Of a stretch of 64,000 nt of DNA, positions 23,901-35,057 are shown piece by piece (within the stretch, counting starts at the first letter, position 1; each line of letters begins with the position of its first letter). A program made the position numbers and the translations under genes. The DNA comes from Hemibagrus wyckioides. Its lineage: Eukaryota; Chordata; Actinopteri; Siluriformes; Bagridae. The notes beneath the pieces were generated by a model. That model was not told where the DNA came from and did not search any database. It worked only from the letters and a program-made list of their open reading frames with translations. The stretch lies in assembly GCF_019097595.1 (NCBI RefSeq), contig NC_080723.1:12438511-12502510 (forward strand), given 5' to 3'.

Positions 23901-24780
23901 TTAAAAAATCATTCTTAATCTCTATCATCATATTCTGTCTTACACAGTGTGTGCAGTTTAGGCATAAGCAGTCACTAGTATCTCTTCTATTAGCAACACA
24001 GTATCAGAGGAGAAAAATATTCACATGCAACTTATTGTATCTGCAGCACCTTTCATACTTCAAATATCAATGCTCTGTCACAAGCACACGTTGTACATGA
24101 GCGTATCAACATTACACTCAAATGCTCTGTATGTCATATTCTGCAATATAATTTAACCAAGTCTACCCTACCCTCATGATATCTGAATAAGATTTATACA
24201 TAATGTATAATGTTAATCTCTTTTAAAATATATTGATGATAGACCAGTTGCATAAAGTTTGTGCTTTTAACGGCATTATAATAACTTTTGAAATAACTTC
24301 TCTTCTGCAAAACACTCAGGCTTGTAAGTCCCAAGATAACACGGCACTGGTATTTTCAGAATGCATATAGTTTGTAGGCTGTAAATTCTTTAGTCTACTG
24401 AGATTGCAGAGATTTTCCATATTTTGAAAGTACTCACATTACTGTACCACAGTAGCTGTTGTCTGAAAGAAAAGTGATTGCTCAAATTAAGTCATTGTTT
24501 GATAGTTTGTAGTAACTCATTTGTGTTAAGAAAGAAACTCACAAACAAGTAAAACACAAGTTGAATTATAATAAGAAGGAAGGTAAGCACCGATATAATA
24601 CAAATTACAAAAAACAAAGTTAGAGGGCATGTATACAATAAGAGGGAGAGAGTGTATAAGTGATGGATATTCAAATTATAATATGTGGGCAGCAGTGAAT
24701 TTTTCAACAATGAAAATATCTTTACACATCAGTGATTATACTTAATAAACTAATTATAGCTAAATTACTATGATAACATT
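23901..24780. other. Unique AT-rich DNA
   Basis: No gene or confident repeat is recognised. Confidence 0.45.
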
Positions 24781-25050
24781 GATGAAAGTGTTGTCCTTGG
24801 TTGGTCTGATCAGAACCAGTTGGCTGTGGTGTTTTTGGAGATCTCAGCTTTAAGACTCCAACGGAGACTGAATGTAGCCATAATTTTGAATTTGCTTTCC
24901 CAGAGATTATAGAGAAATTCTCCTGACTTTGTGTGGACAGGCAGAAACTATGTCAAAGATCCATTTGTAGCCTCAGTGAAGTCCAGAGAAATTCTTATGT
25001 CACTCTGCAGGTGATGATCACAGATCCAGGTGGTTAATAGACCACTGCAC
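24780..25050 (-). repeat. Unassigned dispersed repeat, copy 1
   Basis: Shares ordered blocks with 27690-28260 in the same orientation. On the minus strand these include TTTGACATAGTTTCTGCC followed by TGTCCACACA, GATCTGTGATCATCACCTGC and TAATTTAGCTATAATTAG. The two copies are diverged with indels. It may be part of the 3' UTR of the LINE at 26.1-27.5 kb or a related subfamily. The class is not established. Confidence 0.55.
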
Positions 25051-26105
25051 AACTCAAAGATGTAATATTAGATTTATTCTGTTGCATGATGAGCTGTGTG
25101 AGTTTTCAAGCCTTCAATTCATTAATTCAAATTTACCCACACCTTGGAGATAAATGTATATATGCGTATGCGGTGTCGAGATCATGAAACTGAAGTATTG
25201 TGCATTAATTAAACATATAAACATCCAATTCTACAATGTGTTGAATGCTAATCCACAAGTGTTGCTTTCATCCTGTTGGGTTGGCATTAGATCACCACAG
25301 CATCATGAAAATGAGTTGGTACTGTATATTATTAGTTTGTATATCATTCATAGGGTGATTCTGATCATACATTTCTTGCTTAATTAATTGATGAATTATT
25401 AGAATTACTATATAATTGAATTAATTAAATATTATTTGGGCTAACCATAATTTGGAATTCTGACTGGGCTGTGTTCTCTGCCAAATTTTTCTACCTGCTC
25501 TGTCCTACCTTTTAAATGTTGCAGTTAAATGTTTATCAAACCCACGAATGGGTCATTCTCCTTTTGCCAACATATTTGGCAAATAGCTTTATATATTGCT
25601 GAAAAAGTTAGATGTCAGAATGCTTGCCAGAATGCATCTGAAATGATGAATAGTTAGCAGGTGTTCTTCACCATTGCAGACAGCTATTAATCTTGTGCCT
25701 GCATGAGCAAGAGACAAAAGCTTTGTACAGTGAACAAAGCTATTGCTCACCATTACTCATTCATGACTCTCTCTGTCATGGGTTGATGGTAATATGTCTT
25801 TCTTTCCTCCAGGGAGGCTGTTGGAGATTCCATTTATGGAACAAAAAAGTTAAGAGGCAAATATCCAAAGTCATTACCACTTACAACATTTCAACAAAGG
25901 TGAAAACAGTAAGGTAGACCAACTCTCTGTCATCCTAATTGTTTAATGCAAGGGGGGGTAAATGGAGGAATGAGCCTCAAGTGGCCATGCCAGCTTACTC
26001 TCCTGATTTATTTCCAGATAATAACCATCATAATCCACTGTGAAACTAGATTACATTTGCTACAATATTGTCCAGATTCTTGGCTGTGTATCGACCACCA
26101 ACCTA
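25051..26105. other. Unique AT-rich DNA
   Basis: No gene recognised. The open frame at 25693-25917 has no known motif. Confidence 0.45.
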
Positions 26106-27480
26106 GCTTCCTGAAACAATTAATTGTTGACAATTAATTTCAATACAATTAACTTTATCCCTAATGAGTGAGCCAGAGACAGTGGTGACAAGGAATAACT
26201 CCCTGAGATGATATGAGGAAGAATCTTTAAGAGAAACCACATGCAAATGGAAACCCATCCTCATTAATTAGGGTTTAATTCATTAGGATTAAACATGAAG
26301 ACTATTTTGTTGAAGTTATCAACTATTCTTTAATGGAGACTTGAATGCAACACTGATCACAACAATTGTAGTCTCAGGGTTATTGTAGCAATTGCAGTCA
26401 TAAGCCATCAGAGCAAATCTGTTCCTAGCTATTTCAGTCCTAAACGATCTTCAAGATTTCTAAGTGGTACAATCCACAGTAATCTTATGTATCTTTAGGC
26501 TGTCAATGTGAGGCCAATCTCAGCAGCAGCAAGTGGTTATTAGGTGATGAGAACTCTATCCAAAAGTAAGGAATCAGGAGGGATCAGGCAGGTCCATAGA
26601 ACAAAAGGGATCAGGATCACGGGTATCTCAGGAGTAGCATGTGTAGACAGAAAAAGAGAGAGAGAGATTACTAAATATGCTTATTGTCATATAATGGTTA
26701 AAGCCAATGTATATTGTATGCAGAGCACAAGCAGGGACTCCATGAAGACTAGCTATGACAGAATAACTAAAAGGAAGGCCTGGGAAATAAAATGGCCAGC
26801 CATGACAACAAACCTGAGTGAATGCTTGAGACTGGGGGGTGACAGCATCCAAACATCCCAGTTCACCAAAACACTCTATGCCTATGATTCTTCCAGATCT
26901 GCTCCATTAATATTAATAAAAGCCTTGACTAAACAAATGTTTTCTGCCTAGACTTAAACCCTGAGAATGTGTCTGGAACATGAACACTAATTGGAAGGTT
27001 GTTCTATAACTGTACAGGCTTTGCATGAGAAAGCTCTACCCACTGCTATAGCCATCTAAATATAAGGTACCAGTACCTTATATATGACTGGGCACCAATG
27101 TAGTGTAGATATGAGCAGTGACGTGGTCATATCTTCTGGTTCTTGTAAGAACTGCTGCATTCTGGACTTACTGGAGCTTATTTATGCACCTACTGGGGCA
27201 TCCAAACAGCAAGGCATTACAATAATCCAACCTAGAGGCAACGAAAACATGAACTAGATTTTCTGCATTGGGTAGTGACACTATATTTCTGGGATGAAAA
27301 AGGCTATTCTAATAGAATTATCTTTATGAGCTTCAAATGAAAGACTGGAATCAATAATCACACTAGTTAAGTAATGGACCTTGGGTTCATGTCAGTTTAG
27401 TGTTTACGAAGGCTATGATATTTTGCATTACTATCCAGCATGTTTGAGTTCTTGCCAGATAATCCCCAGCATAATCTTCT
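26106..27480 (-). mobile_element. 5'-truncated LINE relic, RT C-terminus plus long 3' UTR
   Basis: A non-LTR retrotransposon on the minus strand. Around 27090-27270 frames read DAENLVHVFVASRLDYCNAL, then CINKLQ, QNAA and RTRRYDHVT, the C-terminal RT region of Jockey-group elements common in teleosts. A recognised 3' UTR block lies at about 26150-26250 (plus strand CCCTAATGAGTGAGCCAGAG, GTGACAAGGAATAACTCCCT). The upstream RT core is missing. Stops and small deletions break the coding part. A solo 3' end of apparently the same family lies at 55.4 kb. Confidence 0.78.
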
Positions 27481-27689
27481 CTGAGAGTTTACATTTGCCA
27501 CTATAGCTTCTATTTTTTTCAGTCATGTATTAGCCAATGCCCCAGCTGGATGCAACAACAGCTCCTCACCAGAGGCACAAAATATATTCAAATGCTGTGG
27601 AAGTAATTGATAGACAATTGGCTATTGAGTGGAATTAAGCTTAATAGCAGACATACACAGTGAGTGTAGGCAATTATCTGGATCTTATT

Positions 27690-28260
27690 ATGTGAAATGG
27701 GCAAAAGAGTAGATCTACTTAACGTACTAATTTTAGCTAAACTACCATGCCAACATTGAAGAAGGTACATAGAGAAGCTTTATAGTTACATTCTTATGGT
27801 GTCTCTTTGGTTTTTCTGAACCATGGAAGGACTTAGACAGCATAGACAGCCATTGCATCAGTGGAGGATTGAAGAGAAAGAGTCCTCAGTGTGAAAAGGT
27901 TCAGCAGAGGTAGTACTTAATGTCTTGCTGGAGTGTCGCATCAGCTTCTCAAGGGATCGTGGAGGAAGGCTTATGATGCTGTGTGGACAATTTTCTGTGG
28001 GAATTATGTCAAAGGTCTAGCCATAGCCTTAGTTGTGTCAGCTTGCCTTTTTGACTCTCTGTGCACAATTGATATCTTCACTGAAGGGCTGAAGTTCTCA
28101 TGCATCTTTGTTCTGCAACAGTGGGGACTTGCCATTAATTGAGGCAGGATCAGCCAGAATTAAGAGTTCAAAACGCTTTTCTGAAGTGGATGATCAAAGA
28201 TCCTGGTGGATGGAAATCTAATTCTTAAGTCACAGAAGTTTGTGAGAATCTCAACTTCAT
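27690..28260 (-). repeat. Unassigned dispersed repeat, copy 2
   Basis: The counterpart of 24780-25050, longer by insertions. On the minus strand it carries GATCTTTGATCATCCACTTC, TTTGACATAATTCCC followed by TGTCCACACA, and GTAGTTTAGCTAAAATTAG in the same order. The open frame at 27933-28142 on the opposite strand is a shadow of this repeat. Confidence 0.55.
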
Positions 28261-28746
28261 ACTGAGGCATGATGAAGTGAGTCAGGGTTCCTTTCTTTCG
28301 TCATTCTATAGTGCTGATTCATTGTTGTTTAAAGCTAAATCCTGGGGTGGAATTCTAATTCACACACCTTCACTGATTGCACTCTTTGAGAACTTTTTCC
28401 ATATTAATAAAATGTCCAGATCATGAACCTGTTGCTTTCTTGGCACTTACTCCAATATTCTAAGCTTAATAAATATTTGTATTTCTCTAATATCTAATTT
28501 AAGGAATACATCGTAACAGCCATGTTTTTGTCTTCATTATAATATTAGATATTTTTTCTTAACAAAATAGTAGACCAAAAGACACAAGTAAAGTTCAATT
28601 AACTGGTAAAAATGGAACTAAGGACTTTTCTGCAGTTTATTGTTTAAATATCATATTTAGTTCTTACAGTAAAATGTCATATGTGACCCAGCAAGACTCC
28701 ACATTCAAGCATGCAATAACTAGACTGGTCCACAGTATGTATACAC
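28261..28746. other. Unique AT-rich DNA
   Basis: No gene or confident repeat is recognised. Confidence 0.45.
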
Positions 28747-28836
28747 TTGCTTTGCCTGTACTGTAATGGATTATGCTTTGCCTGTACTGTAATGGATTGA
28801 CTAAGTCAGTCATGTTCTAAGTCAGTCATGTTCTAC
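28747..28836. repeat. Two adjacent short tandem duplications
   Basis: The word TGCTTTGCCTGTACTGTAAT is repeated twice head to tail (from about 28748 and 28774). It is followed directly by two copies of CTAAGTCAGTCATGTT (about 28800 and 28817). Each duplication is exact over its unit, so both are recent. Confidence 0.9.
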
Positions 28837-30818
28837 CAGAAAATGACAGTGAAAATGACAAATCAAATGACTTCCTAAATGACAAAGCAATCCATTAAAA
28901 TTGCTATGGAATTTATAAATGCAGTTCCTGACTCAGAAAACAGCATGAGAATTACAGCTGTGAATTCAAAGATGACATTTGTTACAAATTTGGAAAGGGG
29001 TTTAGACAGAGAAAACATGACCCCCTCTCCAGTTCTATGTAGAGAGAATGTTGAATTTTTGTGTCTGATAAAATTTTGAGGGAAAATTGGAGGCAGCTGT
29101 TTGCCACTGTTTTCCAGATTTAATCAGACAGTAATAGCTGTGGAAAATGTGGCATTGTATCCATCAGTCATGCTTCCTGTAGCATTAATGTAGTAATGTA
29201 CAGGATAGCAACCATCTTCCCAATCTGGCTTGATAATGAGAATGTCTCCTGTGGTTCTGATTAACAATACTCAATGGGACTGTTTTCCTGTCCTGATAAA
29301 CCTCATGGTGTAGTCTCCAGGTGTTGATGAACCATGTGAAAGCAATCAGTTCATTAGCAAACAAGAGTGCAGAATTTGACAAATTTACTGGGATTCATGG
29401 GTGGTTTGAGCCTCTTGGGCTGGTCTTGGAATTATATAGCTGGGTAAGAAACCAGAAAATGGGAAAGGAGAAACTCAAGGTCTTTGTAGGAGAACATGTC
29501 CTTGAAATGGATTCATACCTACATGAGGGATTGCAGGAGGGAAAGGAGAATGTACAGGGCATTCACACCATTGCCTCCACACTGTCAATCATTTTACACA
29601 TTACCATGGGTGTCTTTAATCACCTTCATTGGAGACCATATTGTGCAGGGCCCTAAGGACAATAAATTTGCTTGACATAGTCCACACACTTACTTGTTTT
29701 TCTATCTTTGTGGGGGCCCTGCATTGACATAATGATTACCGCAGCTAATTAATGCTGTGTGTAAACGTAATCGTATTCGTAAACTCAGTAACCAACAGGA
29801 ATCGCTTTTGATTTTTCTAATAAAATTGTTGGAAACAAGATATTCTGAGAGTGCTGTGGGGCAATGTAAAGGCATATGGTACTTTTTGGTTATGACAAAG
29901 AGCTAAAAATATTTATACACACACCCACACACAGGATGTCACAAACATGTTTAGAAGTTTAAATCAGGGCTCAACCAGAACACAAGCTACATGCAAAACT
30001 GCATGCGAAAGCATATTATTGTTCCATGTAGAAAGTGAGTCCTCTATATCAAGTAAAAGCTGTTGGTGCATCCCAGACACAGATCAAGTCAACGACAGCA
30101 CAATGTCTGCAAATAGTGTCGCAGCGATGCATTTCCTTTGCTAATTAGGAAGATGTCATTACAGCACAGCTTTTTTTACCAGTGTTAATAAATGTTCTAA
30201 ATACACTTTTTGTAGCTGTCGACAAGTTAGAATATTTCAGTTGTGCAATGAGGTGACTCGTACCCAGATGACCAACACCCTGAAAAGTTAGGTTATGTTA
30301 ATTAATCACTGAAGTAAAGTGGTATTAAGGAAACTTCTTATGTTGATCACAGATAGGTGTGTATGTTTATCACCAGGTGGTATACTGTCCTACAACGCTA
30401 ATCACACATTAACCATCAATGCTAAAAGTAGCATATTTTTAAAAAAAAAATGACTCTTTCCAATTAAAAAAAGACCATGCAGTGGTGTTAAGGCATAAAT
30501 TCTGAATATTTACTATTTGTGTTTTTTTTGTATGCTTTTTCACACACTATTACATGCTTGCAAGTGTCTAGTAACCACAAGCATTAAAACAAACTAAATA
30601 TAACAAGTGAATTCTGAGGGGGAAATGCTGCTCCTGCTGCTAAAGGCAAATAAATCCCTTCTTTTGTTACTGAAACACATTTGTTTCTTGTACACAAAGC
30701 CTAGAATTTATGGTGGTCAGTGAGAGCTCAGTGAGAGTTAGTGCTAACAAGCATTGCCATGACATTAATTAATGATGTAGACTGTTTATTTTGCGCAGTG
30801 CCTTATTTAGATGTAGAT
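28837..30818. other. Unique DNA, no gene seen
   Basis: The longest open frame (29321-29656, 111 codons) has no familiar domain. I do not call it. A short (CA)n lies near 29918-29934. The words GTGGGGGCCCTGCATTGACA near 29710 resemble a dispersed fish repeat, but too little is present to define it. Confidence 0.45.
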
Positions 30819-30847
30819 AATCCATCCATCCATCCCTCCATCCATCA
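30819..30847. repeat. (ATCC)n microsatellite
   Basis: An imperfect ATCC tandem run with one CCCTCC interruption. Confidence 0.85.
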
Positions 30848-32230
30848 CCTACATCATCTATCCTACTGAGTTGTGGGAAACCTGTAGCCTGGAGACTTAT
30901 GGCACAAGGCAGATTATACCCTATTGTTTATGATACACATTAGTTATATTGCAGGAAAGATGCAGTTATCTTACAAGTATAGCTATTAGTACAACTAGCA
31001 TTATAAAGACCAAATACTCAATATAACCTACATCCTCCTAGCAAAGTTATATCTGTGGTCCTCATTTACAGCAAAAGCAAAAGGTGTTAATGGTAAATAG
31101 TATGGCTATCAGGGTGGTTGCTTCCACAAAACTAGCTTTATAAGCATCAACAGGGGTCTAGAGCATTGCTATTGCATCTTGGCAGGTGTCCATTTATTGC
31201 ACTTGGATATTGATGACACAGCAATACATTTCACAAAGCCAGAGAAACCATCTAATCACGTTATCCAAGTGCTCTTCTTGGGATAGCAATGTTCCTGTCT
31301 GTGTCTCATATCATCTGCTGTTAAAAATATGTTAAATCATATTTTCATATTGAATATTCTATTTCATACTGATTTTCGAGACTGGTCAAAAGGGCTTTTA
31401 GTTCTTATCAGACTTTCAGCTGACTATCCGTAGCAATCATTAGTATTGGTCACTGCTCAAGAGCTAAATAGGATTAGCAGAGAAGGTCATTTAAAAAAAG
31501 ATAAACATTTTATACAATTATGTGGTTACATACCTACCAGGAGCAGCACAACTAATTTGCCATTGAATGTCACCCTCTTCACTGGTAAAAAAAAATAAAT
31601 AAATACTTGGAAAAGCACTACTTTTGATTGTTCTAATTTATTCTACATTTTTTTTATCTGGCTACAATAAAGTATACCTACCAGATTCCTTCATGTTTTT
31701 CTTCATAAAGACACTTGTGCTTCTAGTCATGCTCAAGCCCAAATTAAAAGTCAACATATAAACAGATTTATGGTGCACTTTCTGAGGTGCACTTGGTACA
31801 AGGTGTAACAACGCAGTAGGAACCAAAATAAATAAATTATTTTAGGGGATACAAATCCACAGCTGTTGTTATTGCAGGTCTCATTATGGCAATCACATCC
31901 TGGGGATTACTGATTTTATTTTAATATTTCTAGAAAAAAGAGGCATCTCTCCTATGTACCAAACATATGGTGTAGTTCCCTTAAGAGAACATATCCGATG
32001 AAGAACAACAGCATACTGACTTTGTTTTCTCTAAAAAGGCGTGGCCCAATACTGCTACATTAGTTTACTTGAGTGTCTAGCCTCTACAGTATTCAATCGG
32101 GAAAAAAAATAACCTACCATGATAGCATGTAAATGTAAGAGATGTCCAATTTGTCAATGAAATTTTGACAATCTAGTCCAATTTAAAATGTGTAATTTAT
32201 TTCCTAAATTTACATATTCCTGTAAAGAGG
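30848..32230. other. Unique AT-rich DNA
   Basis: No gene or confident repeat is recognised. Confidence 0.45.
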
Positions 32231-32302
32231 GACGATTTTAGGATTTTTTTTTAGGGGGGGCTCAGCCCCCAATGAGGGTATAATAGTAAAAAATAAAAAA
32301 GG

Positions 32303-32364
<62 letters not shown>

Positions 32365-32690
32365 TTAATTAATTAATTAATTAATTAATTGCAATAAAGG
32401 TTTGACTAACAGGGTATGATGGTAAACTTATTGCAGCATTCCACTGTATTGCATAGATGTGTATAACTGAACAACCCAAAGATCTTCCTGATCACACACA
32501 CACACACTTGTACTCTAATCCTCGCTCTGCAATGCCACGGTCTGCGGATTGAAGAACGCGCTGAAAGACAGGGAGGAGCCGAAGTCTGCCGCCTTTTTCC
32601 TATGAAATTTAAAGGGAACTGAGGCGATCACCAATTTGTGTACAGTTTATGGAGAATCGTAGAATTTTAGGAGGGCTGAGTAGAAATGTT
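32231..32690. repeat. Unassigned repeat-like block around an (ATTT)n tract
   Basis: It begins GATTTTAGG and TTAGGGGGGGCTCAGCCCCC (a near-palindrome, about 32251-32270) and ends near 32685 with AATTTTAGGAGGGCTGAG. The interior 32520-32640 is unusually GC-rich for the window (CACGGTCTGCGGATTGAAG, GGAGGAGCCGAAGTCTGCCG). It looks like a transposon remnant, but I cannot name the class. Confidence 0.4.
32304..32390. repeat. (ATTT)n then (AATT)n compound microsatellite
   Basis: About 58 bp of ATTT repeats pass into about 28 bp of TTAA/AATT repeats. Confidence 0.95.
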
Positions 32691-32931
32691 AAATGGCCTA
32701 GCGATGCTCATGCCTGTAAATCTGCTTTGTGGCAATTTCCATTGTTAAGTGTAAACAAACAAAAATAATCCAATGGAACTTTTATTAGAAAAAGAACTTT
32801 TAACAGAAAAAAATGTTTTAGCTTTACCCTGTTTAAAGACTCAATTAAGAACCATCTCTCACCTCCTATGTATTCAGTGTTTAATAAAGAAATTACTCAA
32901 TGACATAACAAAAATGAAAAGTTAATTTTTT

Positions 32932-33120
32932 AAAGCATTTGTGGCATTTAGCAGACACCCTTATCCAGAAAAACATTTATTTCATTTTATACAACTGAAC
33001 AATTGATGGTTAAGGGCCTTGCTCAGGAGCCCAGCAGAGGCAGCTTGGTAGACCTGGGTTTCAAACTCAGAACCTTCCAATCAGTAGTCCAGCACATTAC
33101 CCTCTAAGCTACCACAACCC
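32932..33120 (-). repeat. V-SINE-like element (tRNA-derived head, conserved tail)
   Basis: Read on the minus strand, the head near 33120 has a box-A-like TAGCTTAGAGGGTAA (33097-33111) and a box-B-like GTTTGAAACC (33057-33066). Then come the SINE body words CCAAGCTGCCTCTGCTGGGC and GAGCAAGGCCCTTAACCATC, and the tail CTGGATAAGGGTGTCTGC followed by TAAATGCCACAAATG (32937-32973). This is the full RNA-polymerase-III-type layout. The promoter boxes are diverged and no clear target duplication is seen, so it is probably silent. Confidence 0.82.
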
Positions 33121-33669
33121 CAAGTATGAAAGGTATGAAATCTAAACCCACTCCTCCACACATATTTGATAACATTTGAATCCAAATCATCATGAAACAC
33201 TAAAGCAAGCACAAAGCAGAAATTCCAAGCCATATGAAACAAGATATTTTGTACACAAAGACACAATATGTCACAACAATGTTTAAATATATTCAATTAT
33301 AGTACGCTATACACACTTATAAAGAGCTGGGCCACTTTGTTGCCCTTTATGTCTTATACTGATTTAAATTTATTCTTATCAATAGTAGGGTACAATGAAT
33401 GTATTAAAAAAATTATTTTACATTTATTTTTTTGCAGTTTCAGCTCCAGATAAACATGTCAAGACAGGCTCATGCACTGTTGGTTGCTAATCAAACTGGT
33501 GATTTCAGTCACACACTGTAAGCTAATAGTAATTATTGTCTTTGTCATTGTGCATGTGTCAGGCAGCTGAGATGGCTGCAGTTGTAAGTAAATGCTTTTA
33601 TTTAAGAATACAGCCAAACCATTCCAAATTATGAGGCAAAAAATGTAGAAAAAAAAAAAAAAACATTGC
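33121..33669. other. Unique AT-rich DNA
   Basis: No gene is recognised. An A-run ends near 33662. Confidence 0.45.
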
Positions 33670-34460
33670 AGAGAATCAGGGGATCAACAAACAGGCTGAA
33701 CGTGGCAAACATCAGAATTGGAAAATCAGAACAAAATCATTATTCAGAATATTGTGAGAAGTAAACAAAAGCTTGGTGCTGTATGTCAGGCAATACTGAG
33801 TCCAGGTGCGCATGATCAGTAATCAGAAGAGCATGAATGTGACAATGGGTGCATCTCAATCAGCTCCCAAGCTCCCTAAGTCATGAATCAGTATATTGTG
33901 TACACAAGTTTGTCACTGGTAAGGACCCTGACTCACTGCACATTGGGACACTGATGATTCACTTTCCGCTGACATTCTAATTTCCCCATCAGTCACTACA
34001 CAAACCCAAACATTTTAAAAAGTTTTTTATATGTCATATGGAGTTGTTAACTTAATCACAAACGTTTCTGCCAGGATAGTTCAAGCAGGATCATAAGCTA
34101 CATAGTGGACGTTTTTAAAATCATTAAACACTTAAAAGACTCAAACAAACCTTAAAGCTAAAACATCAATAACAAGCTAATTACATCTGTAGATGAACTT
34201 GGCTGAGAGTTTGCCTGCCTTTTTTCAAACTAAGAGGCTTCAGAAAATATAACGTCATATCCATTAAGGGAATATAGTGAGCATTGATACTCCCTGGTTT
34301 TTGTAGTGCTGTTTGAAACTGAGTCCTTAAAACAGCCATCTCCCTAATCAGTGCTTTTTCTGCTGAACTAGGGAGCTGATTGAGACACATCCAATGAGTG
34401 TGTGAGTCGTGTGGTCTGTGACGGCCATGTTGGTAGGTCAGGGTGTGTTATGGGAAATGG
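33670..34460. repeat. Unassigned dispersed repeat split by a nested TIR element
   Basis: The flanks read GTCCAGGTGCGCATGATCAG and AGAGCATGAATGTGAC (33802-33844) on the left, then GAGTGTGTGAGTCGTGTGG and GTGTTATGGGAAATGG (34395-34460) on the right. This is the vocabulary of a common teleost repeat interrupted at about 33846. The two halves would be continuous if the element at 33847-34392 were removed. Confidence 0.5.
33847..34392. mobile_element. Non-autonomous TIR element (MITE-like), 546 bp
   Basis: The left end GGGTGCATCTCAATCAGCTC (continuing CC) and the reverse complement of the right end GGATGTGTCTCAATCAGCTC (continuing CC) agree at 20 of 23 positions. Possible 3-bp duplications AAT flank it (33844-33846 and 34393-34395). 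The interior encodes nothing recognisable. The superfamily is not assigned, since a 3-bp target would suit PIF/Harbinger or CMC elements but the target is short and could be coincidence. Confidence 0.75.
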
Positions 34461-34779
34461 AGCTTGATGTCAATGGCGTGCATTATACAGAAGCTGGTGT
34501 TATTTTTACTGGGTCATGTTCAAAAGAGACGTTTTCCAAACAGATTAATTAATTTTCTGTAAACTTTTCACACATCTCTTCTGTCAAGTAGCAATGTTAA
34601 TTAATTTATTGGGTGAAGTCAACAAACCAAAAGTCATGCAGTCCCAGTACCATCAAAGCTTTCAGCTGCTTTTCAGTTTCACACTCTTTTCAGCATATGA
34701 TAGCTTCAGCTGCCGAAACATCACATTCAGCTTTTTCTGTGTTATACTTTCTTCAGTTTTTGGTTTTTGACATCACTTA
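34461..34779. other. No gene seen
   Basis: No coding or repeat signal is recognised. Confidence 0.4.
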
Positions 34780-34794
34780 GAATGTACATGGAAG

Positions 34795-35042
34795 TTGTTG
34801 TTGTTGTTGTTCTTTCGGCTGCTCCCTTGTGTGAGGTCGCCACAGCAGACTAACTGGTCCACACAACAACTTGGCACAGGTTTTACGCCGAATGCCCTTC
34901 CTGATGCAACCCTCCCATTTTACCTGGCCTTGGGACTGGCACTGCATCCAGTGGCTGGGGTTTGGGCACTGGCTGGGAATCAAACCCAGCCCTTTCTCAC
35001 ATGGTAGGCGAGAAACCTACCACTGAGACAGCAATGCCCCTT
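34795..35042 (-). repeat. tRNA-Gly-like headed SINE with target-site duplication
   Basis: On the minus strand the head near 35042 reads GGGGCATTGCTGTCTCAGTG, with a box-A-like stretch at 35016-35028 and a box B GGGTTTGATTCCC at 34975-34987, closely following a vertebrate tRNA-Gly layout. The body carries CAGGAAGGGCATTCGGCGTA (about 34890-34909) and GACCTCACACAAGGGAGCAG (about 34817-34836), and the tail is a (CAA)n run at 34795-34812. It is flanked by GAATGTACATGGAAG (34780-34794) and GAATGTACATAGAAG (35043-35057), a 15-bp target duplication with one mismatch. It is a complete insertion of moderate age. Confidence 0.9.
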
Positions 35043-35057
35043 GAATGTACATAGAAG

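Noticed and set aside
23479..23931. 150-codon minus-strand open frame with Pro/His-rich peptide
   Set aside because: It is a translation of the SINE-like repeat at 23585-23900. Such frames recur wherever this repeat occurs and encode nothing known.
26544..26951. 135-codon plus-strand open frame
   Set aside because: It lies antisense within the 3' UTR of the LINE relic on the minus strand, so it is not an independent gene.
29321..29656. 111-codon plus-strand open frame
   Set aside because: No recognisable motif or repeat homology. It has no evidence beyond being open.
33057..33120. Possible tRNA gene on the minus strand
   Set aside because: Box A and box B are present but the fold is degraded and the sequence runs into a V-SINE-like body and tail.
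34971..35042. Possible tRNA-Gly gene on the minus strand
   Set aside because: The tRNA-like head is diverged, continues into a SINE body with a (CAA)n tail, and has a target duplication. It is a SINE, not a tRNA gene.
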